The position numbers were made by a program, and so were the translations under genes. A stretch of 34,045 nucleotides of DNA from Acanthamoeba sp. SK_2022b (taxonomy: Eukaryota; Discosea; Longamoebia; Acanthamoebidae): positions 1-34,045 of the forward strand of contig JANDJZ010000625.1 of the NCBI GenBank assembly GCA_027943245.1, given 5' to 3'. Shown here piece after piece: positions 20,966 to 31,803 of this stretch; position 1 is the stretch's first letter, and each line of letters begins with the position of its first letter. The notes below the pieces were generated by a model. The model was not told the DNA's origin and did not search any database. It saw only the letters and a list, made by a program, of their open reading frames with translations.

Positions 20966-22118
20966 CACACACACAACGGTGGCGGCGGCGCGAACAGGAC
21001 GCAGCTGCTGGTGTGGTACAGCCAGGCGGTGGCCCTGTACGGGCTGCGCAACATGTACGGGCATCTGCTGAAGCACATCGGGGTCAAGCGCACCTTCACG
21101 CGCAGCTTCGAGCGCTTCTCGCTGCTGGGCTCGCTCATCTACACGACCTCGCTCTTCAAGACCATCCACACGCTCTTTGGCAAGACCTACTTCCTCTTCA
21201 ACCTCCTCTTCAGCCTCATCTACGCCCTCTTCCTCTACCTCTCCACCCTCTACAACCGGGGCCTCCCCCATCCCTGCCAGAAACGCGAGTAGCGCTCCCC
21301 CCCCCACCCACGCGTTTTCGCGGCAAGACTGGCTGACGAGTGTGTTGGGTTGGGGGGGGGGGTGTAAGGCGCGGGATCATCCATTGGCCGGCGCTGGCGG
21401 GGTTGATGTGGGTGATGGGCCTCACGAGCTACGTCTGGGGCAAGGAGCTCAAGGTCTCCATCCTCCACGGCGATCGGTCAACCCCCCCCCCGCGCTTTCA
21501 TGCCTGTGGATGATTTTTTGATTTGATTTGATTTTTATTTTTTAATTTATTATTTATTATTTATTATTTATTTATTTTGGTCTATGCGTGTGCGTGCAGG
21601 TACAAGTTCCTGTCGATGGTGGGGTTTCTGGTGAACTCGTTCGGGATCCTGCGGGCCGGCTTTCAGACGGCCAAGTCTTCCGAGCCCGGTGAGGCGCTCC
21701 TCCTCCGAATATGGAATGACGCGCGTGCTCTCTCTAATGCGTGGCATGCGATGTCGTTGTCGTGGTCGCTGTCGTGCGTGTACACGTGTTGTCAGCGATC
21801 ACGCCCTTCTCGGCCGTGTCGCCGCTGGCGGTGGCCTACACCTTTGCGGCGCTCACGCACGCGCCGTCGTTTGCGAGCTCGCCCATCGCGCGGGTCTACG
21901 TCTCGGGCTACTTCGCCATGATCTACTGCCTGGTCATCATCTCCCACCTCTGCCTCAAGTCCGAGCGCGCGCGCGGTACGCATTGCCAGCCCCTTCTTTC
22001 CTTCGTTCCTTCGCTTGGCCTTCTGCCGACTCCGCGTCCTATGTGCGTGCGTGGCTGTGATTGCGGGGGGGGGGGCTGACCAGCCCTACGCAAGGCACAC
22101 CGAAAGAGCGCGCTGTGA
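20743..22118 (+). CDS. Unrecognised multi-pass membrane protein
   Basis: The model is 269 aa in six exons: 20743-20849, 20998-21288, 21369-21476, 21600-21688, 21796-21975, 22084-22118. All junctions keep frame. Hydrophobic segments suggest about six spans: near the N-terminus (LAMLAPTALWCL), FSLLGSLIYTTSLF, YFLFNLLFSLIYALFLYL, WPALAGLMWVMGLTSYVW, FLSMVGFLVNSFGIL and VYVSGYFAMIYCLVIISHL. The tail is basic (ERARALRKAHRKSAL), so a cytosolic C-terminus is likely. I do not recognise the family. The start is the first ATG in the frame that leads into exon 2 without a stop; an upstream start remains possible. The stop lies 61 bp before the right repeat arm. Intron 1 holds a (CA)n tract. Confidence 0.7.
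20906..20963. repeat. (CA)n microsatellite in intron 1 of the multi-pass membrane protein gene
   Basis: Nearly perfect CA dinucleotides over about 58 nt occur between exons 20743-20849 and 20998-21288. It also reads (CA)n on the coding strand, as in most introns here. Confidence 0.9.
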
Positions 22119-22305
22119 TCGCGGCTGCGAAAGGCTATCATAGATTTGTTACCCATTGTTATCAGCCAAACACTACCATGTATCTCGATCATTACCAATT
22201 AATTAGTAATTGTCCCCAACTGGGCCCAACGGCCTCAAGCGCTGTTATATCTTTCAAACTTGTCTATTCGCTTATGTGAAGGGAGTGGGATATGGGGGGG
22301 GGGGG

Positions 22306-23112
22306 TCAGAAGAGATAGAAGAACAGGAGGCTGATCCAGCTCGTGAGCTGAGCCGCGGAGGATTTCCACGTGACATAATGGCCAAGGAGCCCGTGGAGGA
22401 TGTCCCTCCACCCGCCGTCCTGGTAGCACGAGGGGCAGAAAGCGTAGAAGTCGGGGCCCACGCCGTACACATATCCCGAGCCCATGGAGTAGCCCCACAC
22501 GGTGCATTGCGTGTCGGAGTCGTAGTTGTAGAAACAGGTGATCTCCTGATCGTACACGGTGAGGTCCCACGAGTTGCAGGCGTCCACAGTCTCCAGGCTG
22601 TCGGGCAAGGGGCCGAAGATGGACGAAGCCGAACCAGCGGCGGTCTTTGTCGAGTTACCACTGGGTCCGTCGCCGCGCTTGGCTGGGCCTGAATCGGTCC
22701 AGCCGGTGATGAACTGGGCAAGGCCAGCCTCGCCGTTGGAGATCACGGCGATGCCGCCTCCGTTGATCCAAGTACGGATGGCGTCGCGGGCTGAGTTGGT
22801 GATGTAGGACAGAGGGTTTCCTACTTCGTCCTCGACGAAGAAGAGAACCCTGGCCTGCGCCAACAAGTTGGTCCACTGGGTGGGGGTGCTGCTGTAGTTG
22901 GTCACCTTGAGAACGTCGGCGCGGAAGGAACGCAAAAGCATGTCGAGGTTGACAGCTTCTCCGTAGCTCTCGCCATCATACGTTGGGGTCGTGTCCACGC
23001 AACGGCTGTCGAAGCCCAGGGCGATGGTGGAGTTGACAGAGGCAGAGACCGAAGAGGAGAGGAAGACAATGCAGAAAAGCGCCAACGAAAGGATGATCGT
23101 GCTCGTCTTCAT
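22306..23112 (-). CDS. Secreted, possibly GPI-anchored protein of unknown function, right copy
   Basis: This is a 268-aa intronless ORF, the mirror copy of 8452-9258, with the same signal peptide, sequons and cysteines. Differences from the left copy include DACNSW for DACYSW, ITCFYN for ITCYYN, and a C-terminus of SWISLLFFYLF. All keep the open frame, and most lie in the C-terminal half. Unlike the left arm, a TGA stop lies just upstream in the same frame (ttgagcacaag versus ttcagcacaag), so the ORF is cleanly separated from the retroelement. This supports 23112 as the true start. Function is unknown. Confidence 0.78.
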   Translation of the reverse strand: MKTSTIILSLALFCIVFLSSSVSASVNSTIALGFDSRCVDTTPTYDGESYGEAVNLDMLLRSFRADVLKVTNYSSTPTQWTNLLAQARVLFFVEDEVGNPLSYITNSARDAIRTWINGGGIAVISNGEAGLAQFITGWTDSGPAKRGDGPSGNSTKTAAGSASSIFGPLPDSLETVDACNSWDLTVYDQEITCFYNYDSDTQCTVWGYSMGSGYVYGVGPDFYAFCPSCYQDGGWRDILHGLLGHYVTWKSSAAQLTSWISLLFFYLF

Positions 23113-23278
23113 CTCTTGTGCTCAACAGGTTAGACTCGAATTCACGGAGCAACTAAGAAGCAACCGATGTGTGGGTAAGATAAGGAAAGAACGCCAGGGC
23201 AGTTCGCCCTTTTTTGAAATTGAAACTCCGATCTGGTCATGTAGATTGGCTAAGCCTTTCAACTCATTGAGTTTAGGT

Positions 23279-23500
23279 CTAGGCAGTGCTTTGGTAAGCA
23301 TGTCTGCAATCATCTGCCTTGATGTTGATATGTTTTGTCCTTGGGTGATTGGTTTGAGCTAGCAGTATAGCACTCTGGTTGTCACTCATTATGATCATCA
23401 GTGCATTAAGAGAGCTAATGGATGTGTAGTACAGTTTCTGAAAGTGTGTACTCAGCCTTGCAGGATGATAGTGCAATGGATGACTGTGACTTGGACAAAT
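23279..23500 (-). pseudogene. Copia RNase H remnant (right)
   Basis: It carries the same AEY, SDNQSAILLAQ and RTKHINIK blocks as the left copy, with the same frame breaks. The ADMLTKALPRPK piece lies just beyond in another frame (23250-23313). Confidence 0.75.
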
Positions 23501-24652
23501 GCCATAGATGTGTCTGCACACCAGCAATGTGTGGAATTCCACTGGTCAACTGGGTGGGTGGTAGCTCATCTTTCTCCATGTTGTTTGTCTGGTGCTGGGC
23601 AACTATGAGAAATGATTTTTGGAGGCCCCTTCAACTTATAAGGCCCCAGGGTGGCCAATTAGAATTTTTGTGGACTAGCAGCCAATTGGAGTTTCACTGT
23701 CATTTGAGTTTCCTACCTTGTTTCATCAACTTTTTTTCTGTTTTTGATTAGTTAGCTGTCATGTTTGTGGTTGCATTCCACTGCTTCAGCAGTACCTTTT
23801 CTCTCCTTTCTCAAGTGTATGCCAGTGTCCAAGATGGTGGTTTAGTGTTGAGGTGTTCTACCTCCAAATAGCATAAAGTCACCAAATAGTTAGGTGTAAT
23901 TGTGCAAGGGTGAGAGCCCAATGTGCAGGTGGTGTGTAGTTCATGACCTGAAGAAGATCAGATAAAGGAATTGTTGTATTGATCATGTATGCATATGTGG
24001 TCCACATGTGTTGGGAATTGGGGCAAGATCAAGAAAATTGGATCAGGAATTAAATGTAGCTCTATTTAATAAAACTCAACATTTATAACACCCTGCACAC
24101 TACCTGGTTTTATTAGCCCATCCATAAATTTAACTTCCTTTTGCTGGCCTAAAAATCAAGACCATGATATTCACCCTTCTAAAATGGATTGTGTTATTAT
24201 AAAAACTGAAATTTTACCCACCTAAAATCCGTTTTATTGCTCTCAACGTGCCTATACACACCCTAAATTATTGTTTACAATTGCTGCATGCGATTAATTC
24301 AAGTAATTCCCCCAATAGTGCTTCATTCCAAGGAATGATTGCACAAAAAAACGCCAGTCATTTTCTACCTCTCATTTGATAATAGAGGAGGTTGTATGTA
24401 GCTGGTGACTGAGTGACAGTTGATGAGATTGCTGCCCCAGTTGGAGTCACAGTATGCCATAGGGCTGAGTAGCTTTGAGTAATGTAGTGCCTCATGCTGT
24501 AGTCACAAGTGACTGATGTTGGGCAGGTGCCTTGGCTGGCATGAGTGGTATGTGCAGCATGCCATCCTGTGGTACAGCAGCCAGGAGTATTGTTCCAGTG
24601 GCTGCATGCCTGATGGTGCACCTGTGGGTCCTGCACAGCAACATACCTAAGC

Positions 24653-25183
24653 TCAGTGAGGTGATTGGGTGAGATTTTCCAGCTGAGGGACGTGTAGGAG
24701 GTCAGTCAGTGTTAGTGGGACCTGGTGTCTGTTCACCAGAGTCATCCTGCATACAGTGCCTGATCCAATAGTCTCAATAATTGTATTATTTCTGAGTGTA
24801 ACATGGTTGGTGGGGAGCATATGATTGCATGTCATGTGAGATGTGGTAATGAGAAACCACACATCCCATTTTTTGGATGATGGTGGACCAGTGGTTGACA
24901 GTGCATCCTGTGTGGTGTTGCTGTGGTGTCTGCCCTTGATGTGTGGTGGCTCACCATGTAGATGTTTGTGGCAGTCCTTCCACAGGTGTCCAGGGAATTC
25001 ACAGTGATTACAGAGTATCTTCTTCTTCTTCTTCCCATTGTTGCTGTGGTCACCATGTTGCTGCTGGCTGTGCTTGTTCTCTGGTGCAGGGCCACTGTCC
25101 TGGGTCCATGAGTATAGAAGGGTTTCTTTAATAACAGGAGCATCACATGAAAGGGACAAGTAGTGCAGCTTGCAGGCAGTCAT
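24653..25183 (-). pseudogene. Copia zinc-knuckle/protease fragment in one frame (right)
   Basis: An open frame of 176 codons holds a textbook CX2CX4HX4C knuckle (C58, C61, H66, C71: CNHCEFPGHLWKDC) after a lysine run. The copia protease landmarks SHMT, IGSGTV and PLTLTDLLHVPQLENL follow. The catalytic DSG is degenerate (LITTS), so protease activity is not expected. It is the reference for the frameshifts seen in the left copy. Confidence 0.8.
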
Positions 25184-25502
25184 TGTTGATCCTGTCCCAC
25201 ATTTGTATAACTGGCTTGATTGTATTGAATTGGGGTGGTAAGCTCATGATAGTAATTATCACAATCATTGCTTCAGACAGTGCAGTGTCCACCAGTGTAA
25301 TCCAGCAAACCAAGGCATTGATGCAGTCAAAGTGCAGGTTGCCATCAGGCTCCATCTTCAAGCTGAAGAACTCAGAGTGGTAACAAATTTCTTGTGAGCT
25401 TGTGTTGGGTTTGTGTGTTGAAAGATCATGCCTAGTGATACTCCTGCCCCTTGTCATAGTAGTTCTGGAGATCAACATATCTGTTGGCGTGGTCAGAGGC
25501 AC
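25143..25502 (-). pseudogene. Copia gag-like fragment (right)
   Basis: This is the mirror of the left gag fragment, with LKMEPDGNLHFDCINALV and IMSLPPQFNTI. It overlaps the downstream frame by about 40 nt in another register, as in the left copy, so the gag/knuckle break is ancestral to both arms. Confidence 0.65.
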
Positions 25503-25815
25503 TGCCCTTTCTTGAAATGTGTACAGTTTTCAGCAGTCAAGTCAGCAGTCATGCATTTAGGGCACCTTCCCAGACAGGTATTGTCTACAGAAAGAGTCCC
25601 TTTCTCATTCTTAGGTCTCACCACAACATCACTGGTGGTGGTGGTGTGTTGTGGTGGTGTGGTAGTGTGTTGTGGTGTTCTGGTGTTGTGGTGGTGGTGG
25701 TAAGCTAGGCTGGTGGTGATAGTGTATTGAGTGTGTATGACAGACGAATGTGTGTATTGAGGCAAGTAAGGTGAAGACAAGAGTACTACCTACATATATA
25801 CACGTCAGCAGGGGT

Positions 25816-26304
25816 TCAGAAGAGATAGAAGAACAGGAGGGTGATCCAGCTCGTGAGCCGAGCCGCGGAGGATTTCCACGTGACATAATGGCCAAGGAGC
25901 CCGTGGAGGATGTCCCTCCACCCGCCGTCCTGGTAGCACGAGGGGCAGAAAGCGTAGAAGTCGGGGCCCACGCCGTACACATATCCCGAGCCCATGGGGT
26001 AGCCCCACACAGTGCATTGCGTGTCGGAGTCGTAGTTGTCGAAACAGATGATCTCCTCAATGAACGCGTGTAGGTTCCACGAGCCGCAGGCGTCTACAGT
26101 CTCCAGGCCGTAGGGCAAGGGGCCAAAGATGGACGAACCAGAACCAGCAGCCGTCTTTGTCGAGTTACCACTGGGTCCGCCGCGCTTGGCTGAGCCTGAA
26201 GTCCAGCCGGTGATGAACTGGGCAAGGTCTGTCTCGCCGTTGGAGATCACGGCGACGCCGCCTCCGTTGATCCGAGTACGAATGGCGTCGCGGGCGGAGT
26301 TGGT
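25816..26304 (-). pseudogene. 5'-truncated copy of the secreted-protein gene (right)
   Basis: Mirror of 5256-5744, starting at the same breakpoint (residue 105 of the full protein). It differs slightly from the left fragment (PYGLE for PDGLE; EEIICFDN for EEITCYYN, which removes a cysteine). It is still open to the stop but has no leader. Accumulating non-conservative changes fit a pseudogene. Confidence 0.8.
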
Positions 26305-26395
26305 TGGGAGCCTTCTCAACCCCCATCACTCCCTTGCTGGTAGTTAGGGTTAAGAGTAAAAGGGGTGGTTCTTGTTGTTGCAGTTCTATCTAGTT

Positions 26396-28155
26396 TCAAG
26401 CAGAAGTCTTGGCGGTCGTTTCGTCTTCCTTTCCCTTTCCCTCTTTCTGTCCCTGCACAAGACCCTGCAACATGCACAGCTTCGAGAAGCCCTGTCCCAC
26501 AAACTGGTTGATCTGGTCGCAGTAGTTGTTCACGCGGCCCGTGATCAGCAGGTTGTCCAGCTGGCTCGGCGGCTGCGGGAGCGGTCTGTTGTCCTCCTCC
26601 TCTCCCTGTTTCGTGTCGTGCCGTTAGTATAACGATGATGAAGCTGAAGATGAAGATGACGGTGAAGTGGGTGGGTAGGGTTGGTAGTGCTGAGACGGGG
26701 AAACAGACAACGCAAAGGGCCCGTACCCTCCTCTGTCTCTGGCTCTTTTGGTAGTACTGGAACTTCTGGAACTTCTTCTGTTCGTTGTCCAGAGCGTCGA
26801 TGGACTTGATGAGGTACCTCATGCCTGTGACCCGCGCGCAACGGAGAAATAGTGAGAAAAGAAAGGGAAAATACAAAGGAAAATGAAGAAAAGCGCGAAG
26901 GCTTGCCGCACCCTTCTCCAAGAAGGCATCGCTCGAGACGTCCGAGAGGCGGTCGAACTCGGCGCCTCGGTCGAGGAAGTCGTTGTCCTCGAGCTCGGCG
27001 AGGAACGCCTTGACGAGGGAGATGTTGCTGATCTTGATGGGGATTTCTTCAAAAATGGTGTTGTACGAGAGACCGGCCCGGGCGATGCTGCGCAAGAGAG
27101 CAAACCAACAAAAAACGACCACGTGAGTGATGCGATGTGATGTGGTGTGATCGAGCGCATGAAGGGAGAGAGGAGAGGAAAGAGGAGAGAGAGAGGGAGA
27201 GAGAGAAGAGGAGAGAGAGGAGCGCATCATCCTACCTGGCAGCGGTGAAGTCCTCGTTCTGGTAGAGGGTGATGAAGGCGTCGGACAGCCGGTAGGCCTT
27301 GAGGGACAGCTCGCCCTGGTTGGTCTGCAGGTTTGCCGGGGAGGACGAGAGGGGTGGTTAGGGGGAGAGGGAGAGGGAGAGGGTGAGTGCGCGCGAGCAG
27401 AAACGATGAGCGCGAGAGATGCGCATTACAAATACCTTGAGGGGATCGTAGACGACGACCACGCATTTGCTGATGGTGGTCTGGTAGTTGAACTGATCCT
27501 GGATCAAGGACTCCGAGAGGAAGGAGGAGAGATACGTGGACGTGTACCAGCCCACTGTGTTGTTGTCCACGTTCACCTCTCGGAGATGACGCATCATTTC
27601 TGAGGCGAGATCGCAAAATGCAATCGAAAAATTAGGATACACACAATTTGGCAATCAATTGCAATCGGTTGCATGTAATTGGGGGGGGGGGGCGTAGGCA
27701 GCGCACCGAGGGAATACTTGGCGCCAGACTCAGCCTCATCAACGGAGGCCTCCTCCTCGCGCTGGGGGAAAGGGAAGCTGTTGGTCACTTCAAGGGTGGA
27801 GTTCACGTCGAGGCCAAGCAGCTGGCCGGTCACGAGCTCGGGCAGGTTCTCGCGGCAGTGCTTGATGATCTTAAGCACCACCTATTGTCCATTAATGCAC
27901 AGCATTGGGTGCGAAATTTTTGTTCAGATTGTGTCGCATTGGCTGCGGTGTCGCAGATTCAGTGTAGTGCGATCAATTTTTGATGGGAAACCAAGGGGAG
28001 CAGCGAAGGAACCCTACCAGACCGTCAATCTGGACGAGGTCGACCTTGGAGTCCTCGTTGAGGCCATAGTGACGGGCGGCCTTCTCGAGCTCCTCGTAGC
28101 TCATTTGTGAGATGTCTTTGCTGAGGAAGGAATCCATCTTCTTCGTGGACGACAT
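26396..28155 (-). CDS. EIF3H: Translation initiation factor eIF3 subunit h, right copy
   Basis: Intact second copy, 349 aa, exons 28018-28155, 27707-27881, 27436-27599, 27236-27324, 26912-27087, 26727-26824, 26396-26605. Each exon has exactly the same length as in the left copy; only introns differ in length, so both genes could be expressed. It shows the MPN-domain landmarks listed for the left copy. It is head to head with the right F-box/WD40 gene, and its 3' end lies about 90 bp from the truncated secreted-protein fragment. An unlinked eIF3h elsewhere in the genome cannot be excluded. Confidence 0.95.
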
Positions 28156-28328
28156 TGTGAGCACGACAGATCTTGATGAAGGCCTGCGATCCGCAAAAAA
28201 AGCGATTTTGCCGGCCTGACGCACAGAAAAACAAAAGAAAGCAATTGCGCACAATTCGTGCAACGCAACTTTGGCCCACTCGTTTCATGAAAGAACAACT
28301 AAACCGAACACAGGATAAGCTACCAAAG
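28156..28328. promoter_or_regulatory. Shared divergent promoter region, eIF3h and F-box/WD40 (right)
   Basis: Mirror of 3262-3434 with a handful of substitutions. It is 173 bp between divergent start codons, the same spacing as in the left arm. Differences between the copies are scattered. Confidence 0.5.
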
Positions 28329-29435
28329 ATGGACGCCGGCGAAGATGAAGAGTCGCGCGAGGACGCGCTACCGGATGAAGTGTGGTTGTACATCTTTGCG
28401 TACCTGCCCGACACTGACCTGTTGGCGTGCTCGCTCGTTTGTGGACGCTGGCACCACCTCACGCAGGACGCCAGGTACCCCCCCCCCTCCTCTCAAGCAA
28501 GCCGCTGGTTTCGCACTTCGATGCCCTCATACGCCTCCATGCTGACTGTTGCTCCTCCTTATCCTTCTCCGTCCAGTATCTGGAGGTACACACGCGCTGT
28601 TGCCGTTGCTTTCTCGCTTTCGAGTGCTCTCTCTCTCTCTCTCTCTCAACACAGCTCATGTGCGTGTGCGTGTTGGGCGCAGGATCCTGTGCGACAAGAA
28701 GTTCTATGGCAAGGTGAAGAAATCGACCCTCATGGCCACCGACAACTCCTACAAAGCCCTCTACTACAAGAAGTCGCTCATCGAGAACCGCAACTGGATG
28801 CAAGACGCCACCCACTACGCCACCCTCCTGTGCGCCTTCCATCACTCGCCATCGTGTTGCGTTGCGTTGCGTTGCGTTGCGTGTGTCACGATCTAGTAGC
28901 CGCAAGCCTCACGCGCGGTCGCGCGCGCAGGAACGAGGCGGGAGAGGAAACGCTCAAGGCGCGGAGGAAGCGCCCCAAGAAGCGCAGGCCCGCGCTCGCC
29001 CTGGCCAACGACCAGCTCAACATCTCGTCGGTGCGGTTCAACGACAAGTACCTCGTGGCCGGCACCAGCCTGCCCGACCGGGGCATCGAGGACATCGGCA
29101 ACCTCATGATCGAGAAGACCATCGGCGTGTGGCGTCGGGACACCCTCGAAGCCGCCGTGGCCTCGAGCGCGCTCCTTGGTGCCCCCCCCCCGCGCCCATT
29201 TCTCGTCGACTGCGATGTGGTCGCAGCTGGTCCTGTCTGATGGCCCGTGTGTCCGGACAGAGGAGAGGAAGGCCAAGAGGGCCACGAGCAAGGACAAGCT
29301 GCCGCCGCTCGAGCCCGACAACGTGCTCCGGGGCCACAACAATTCGATCATACGCGTCCTGCTCGGCACCACCGAGGCCACCGACACCATGATGCTCTCG
29401 TCCAGCAGCGACAACACCATCAGAGTATGTGCGCG

Positions 29436-29507
<72 letters not shown>

Positions 29508-29840
29508 CTAGCAACAGCAACAGCAACTGCTCGTTGCGCGCAGCGAGCTCACGCACATCGATTGGATGGGGGGGGGGGCAGGTGTGGGACCTCGACACGC
29601 TGAGCTGCAGATCGGTGCTGTCGGGCCACGCGCAGTCGGTGTACTGCATGGCCTGGCAGGAGGAGGAGGGCGTGGCGTTCAGCGGGTGCAAGGACCGAAC
29701 GATCAAGGTGTGGAACCTGCGGGACGGCGGAGAAGCGTCGGTGATGGACATCAACCACAAGAAGAAAACGCACAAGAAGGCCGTCACCTGCATGGACATC
29801 CTGCCCCACCTCAATTGCCTCGTCACTGGGTGAGTGACAT

Positions 29841-29915
<75 letters not shown>

Positions 29916-30762
29916 CATGCATGGTGGGTCCAATTCACGCTTGGAGCGCTAGGAGCTTGGACAGGTCACTGAAGCTGTGGGACATCGAGACCGGCGAGTG
30001 CATCAAGACCGAAAAGAAGATCCACCGCGGATGGGTCGCGAGCGTTCGGGTAACTACGCGTTGCCCCTCCCTACAACACCGAATGGAAGAGGGGGGGGGA
30101 GGTCTCACGCGCGAGAGGGATTGGCGATGGCAATAGGGAGGGCCACATTACCTGATGTGCACGGGCGGCGATACCAAGATCAAGGTGTGGGACACCCGCA
30201 CGGTGGACAGCGTGATGACCATTCGCAAGATGAAGAAAGCCCACACCATCGGCGACCACGTTGCGACCCTCCAGTTTGACCAGAACAAGGTGCTCCCCTG
30301 CGGCCAATCGGCTTCATTTTTCTTTTCCTTAAAAGGTTGCACCGACGTGCGGGGGGGGGGGACAGGTGGTAAGCGCCAACTTTCGAGGACAGGTGCTGAT
30401 GCACGACATGTGCACGGCCCGACGCTTCAACAAGTTCAAGGCCCACAGTCGAAGGTGGCCCACCCCGCCCCTGTCTGAGCAGGGGAGTTGGAATGAGTCG
30501 TTCTTCTTCTTCTTCTTTTGCTGACTAGTGCACGGACAGGGTGACGGACTTGCAGTACGACGACTCACAGTTGATCACCGCCTCATCGTATCGCTCCACT
30601 CCATTGATGGATTGCTCGTGCGAAGTTGCTGAGTGAACACATGACTCAACTGGAACGTACTTTACTTCTCTTCAACGTAGGGACAAGAAGCTGAAGATTT
30701 GGCTTTTTGGCGAGCCGCAGGAGGACGAGACCAACCACCCCGGCAAGTGTCTTCTAGCCTAA
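28329..30762 (+). CDS. F-box/WD40-repeat protein (SCF ubiquitin-ligase adaptor type), right copy
   Basis: Intact 476-aa copy with exons 28329-28474, 28577-28585, 28683-28829, 28931-29178, 29261-29424, 29582-29829, 29953-30049, 30137-30289, 30366-30454, 30540-30587, 30681-30762. The F-box and seven WD40 blades are as in the left copy. Seen substitutions are His42 for Tyr42 in the F-box (GRWHHL) and His96 for Leu96 after it. The microexon tatctggag (28577-28585) has cag before it and gta after it. The CGCAA array in intron 3 has five copies here against eight on the left, and the intron 5 (CA)n tract is 69 nt against 95. The neighbours are eIF3h (divergent) and the SNARE gene 194 bp downstream. 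Confidence 0.88.
28857..28881. repeat. TTGCG pentanucleotide array, F-box/WD40 intron 3 (right)
   Basis: Five tandem copies, the contracted partner of the array at 2697-2736. Confidence 0.9.
29437..29505. repeat. (CA)n microsatellite, F-box/WD40 intron 5 (right)
   Basis: 69 nt of CA just downstream of the exon 29261-29424 donor, followed by a GCAACA-type run and a G11 tract before the acceptor. Confidence 0.9.
29842..29912. repeat. (CA)n microsatellite, F-box/WD40 intron 6 (right)
   Basis: About 71 nt of CA starting 12 nt after the donor of exon 29582-29829. Confidence 0.9.
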
Positions 30763-30956
30763 TCATGCGAGCTGTTGTAATTGTATAAAGAACAAGAAGG
30801 AAACGCGCATACACAAGCCATCACCGGCGCGGCCACAATCACAGCGAGGGGTGGTTGCGGTCTTCGGCAAACGCCTTTTCTCGGTGCCCGACAGACGGTA
30901 ATTTTGTGTGTAATTGGTAGTTGTGGCCGCAGAGCGAGAATAAGGAGAAGAAGACG

Positions 30957-31499
30957 ATGCGTCACGGCGGCACCCATTCGCAGAGGGATTCGTTGAGGCA
31001 GCCCCTCCTTCAACAGACGGTGAGCGGTGTGAGCTCATACGACACCGATGCCGCCCTTATCGAGGAACGGAATCGCGATATGCGCGAAATCGAAGGCGAA
31101 TTGAGCGCGCTCCGGGATGTGATGCGCGATGTCAAGGGCCTCGTGGACGAAGGTCGTGACCAACTCGATATTACAGAGCAGCAGGTCGTCGTGTCCGACA
31201 TTCGAGTCGAGAAGGGCATAGACGATCTTACAGAGGTACGACCCACCCCATCTTGCAAATTGCTGAAAAATCTCATGTGCTTCATTTCACGAACCGTTGC
31301 ATTGTTGTGACAACAAACCTGCTCGGTTGCATTATCATCACGATCGGTTATTGACTTTTCATCGTTTGAAACGCAGGCAAACCGACTTGCGTGTAGCGCA
31401 CGATGGAAGAAGCTGTGGGTGCTCATCTGCTGTCTCATCCTGCTTGGTATTATCGCTGCTGTGGTCACCGTCATCGTGGTCGTCCTCCTCAACAAGTAG
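30957..31499 (+). CDS. Short SNARE (syntaxin-type Q-SNARE motif plus C-terminal anchor), right copy
   Basis: Second copy, 133 aa, exons 30957-31235 and 31377-31499, with the same protein sequence as the left copy as far as I can read. The intron is 141 nt (142 on the left) with substitutions such as tgcaaa versus ggcaaa. Gly66 at the expected zero-layer position is present in both copies, so it is not a single-read error. The anchor segment WVLICCLILLGIIAAVVTV is strongly hydrophobic and ends two residues before the stop, typical of tail-anchored SNAREs. Confidence 0.8.
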
Positions 31500-31803
31500 G
31501 CATCGAACTACGTCGTCTCTTTCGCACTTTTCCCTCCGCCAAGCCTCTTCATCTTGACACTCCACTACATCTTCCTGGCGGGTAGTTGGTGGCCGTGTGC
31601 ATGGGTGCGTGCATGTAACGTTACGCTCACGTCGTGCAGTTCGCGACACAAAGGCACATAAACAACCTGAAACGTTTTTGTTTATTTGCCCTCCTCCACC
31701 CTCACGAAGCGCCAACACGCACGTGAGGACTTGACCTCTTGTGTTGTTTTCTCTTATTATTTTCTTTCACTTTCTCTTTTGACAAAAGCGAAGGAGCAGC
31801 AAG
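31500..31803. other. Intergenic region between SNARE and release-factor genes; contains the visible end of the right arm
   Basis: The first 70 bp mirror the start of the window; the rest has no visible partner. On the plus strand it should carry the SNARE 3' UTR and the promoter/leader of the release-factor gene, which has a T-rich run near 31745-31785. No ORF or RNA gene is apparent. Confidence 0.4.

Larger units (their letters stand above)
23220..25631 (-). mobile_element. Decayed, internally deleted Ty1/copia-type retrotransposon (right)
   Basis: This is the mirror copy of 5936-8345 with the same large internal deletion and broken RNase H, so both changes happened before the arm was duplicated. 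This copy is somewhat better preserved: the zinc knuckle and protease-like segment share one frame (24653-25183). Element order on the minus strand is gag-like, knuckle/protease, AT-rich gap (about 23520-24660, no coding seen), RNase H tail, then the secreted-protein gene. Confidence 0.85.
22179..31569 (-). repeat. Right arm of the inverted repeat
   Basis: This is the mirror copy of 1-9401. Base 31569 pairs with base 1 of the window, so similarity may continue further out on both sides, but the left partner is missing. The arms are close to identical in exons, with scattered substitutions (F-box protein residues 42 and 96; several in the secreted protein). They differ more at microsatellites and in the innermost ~150 bp. 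This could be a true segmental duplication or two haplotypes joined head to head during assembly. The sequence alone cannot decide. Confidence 0.95.
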
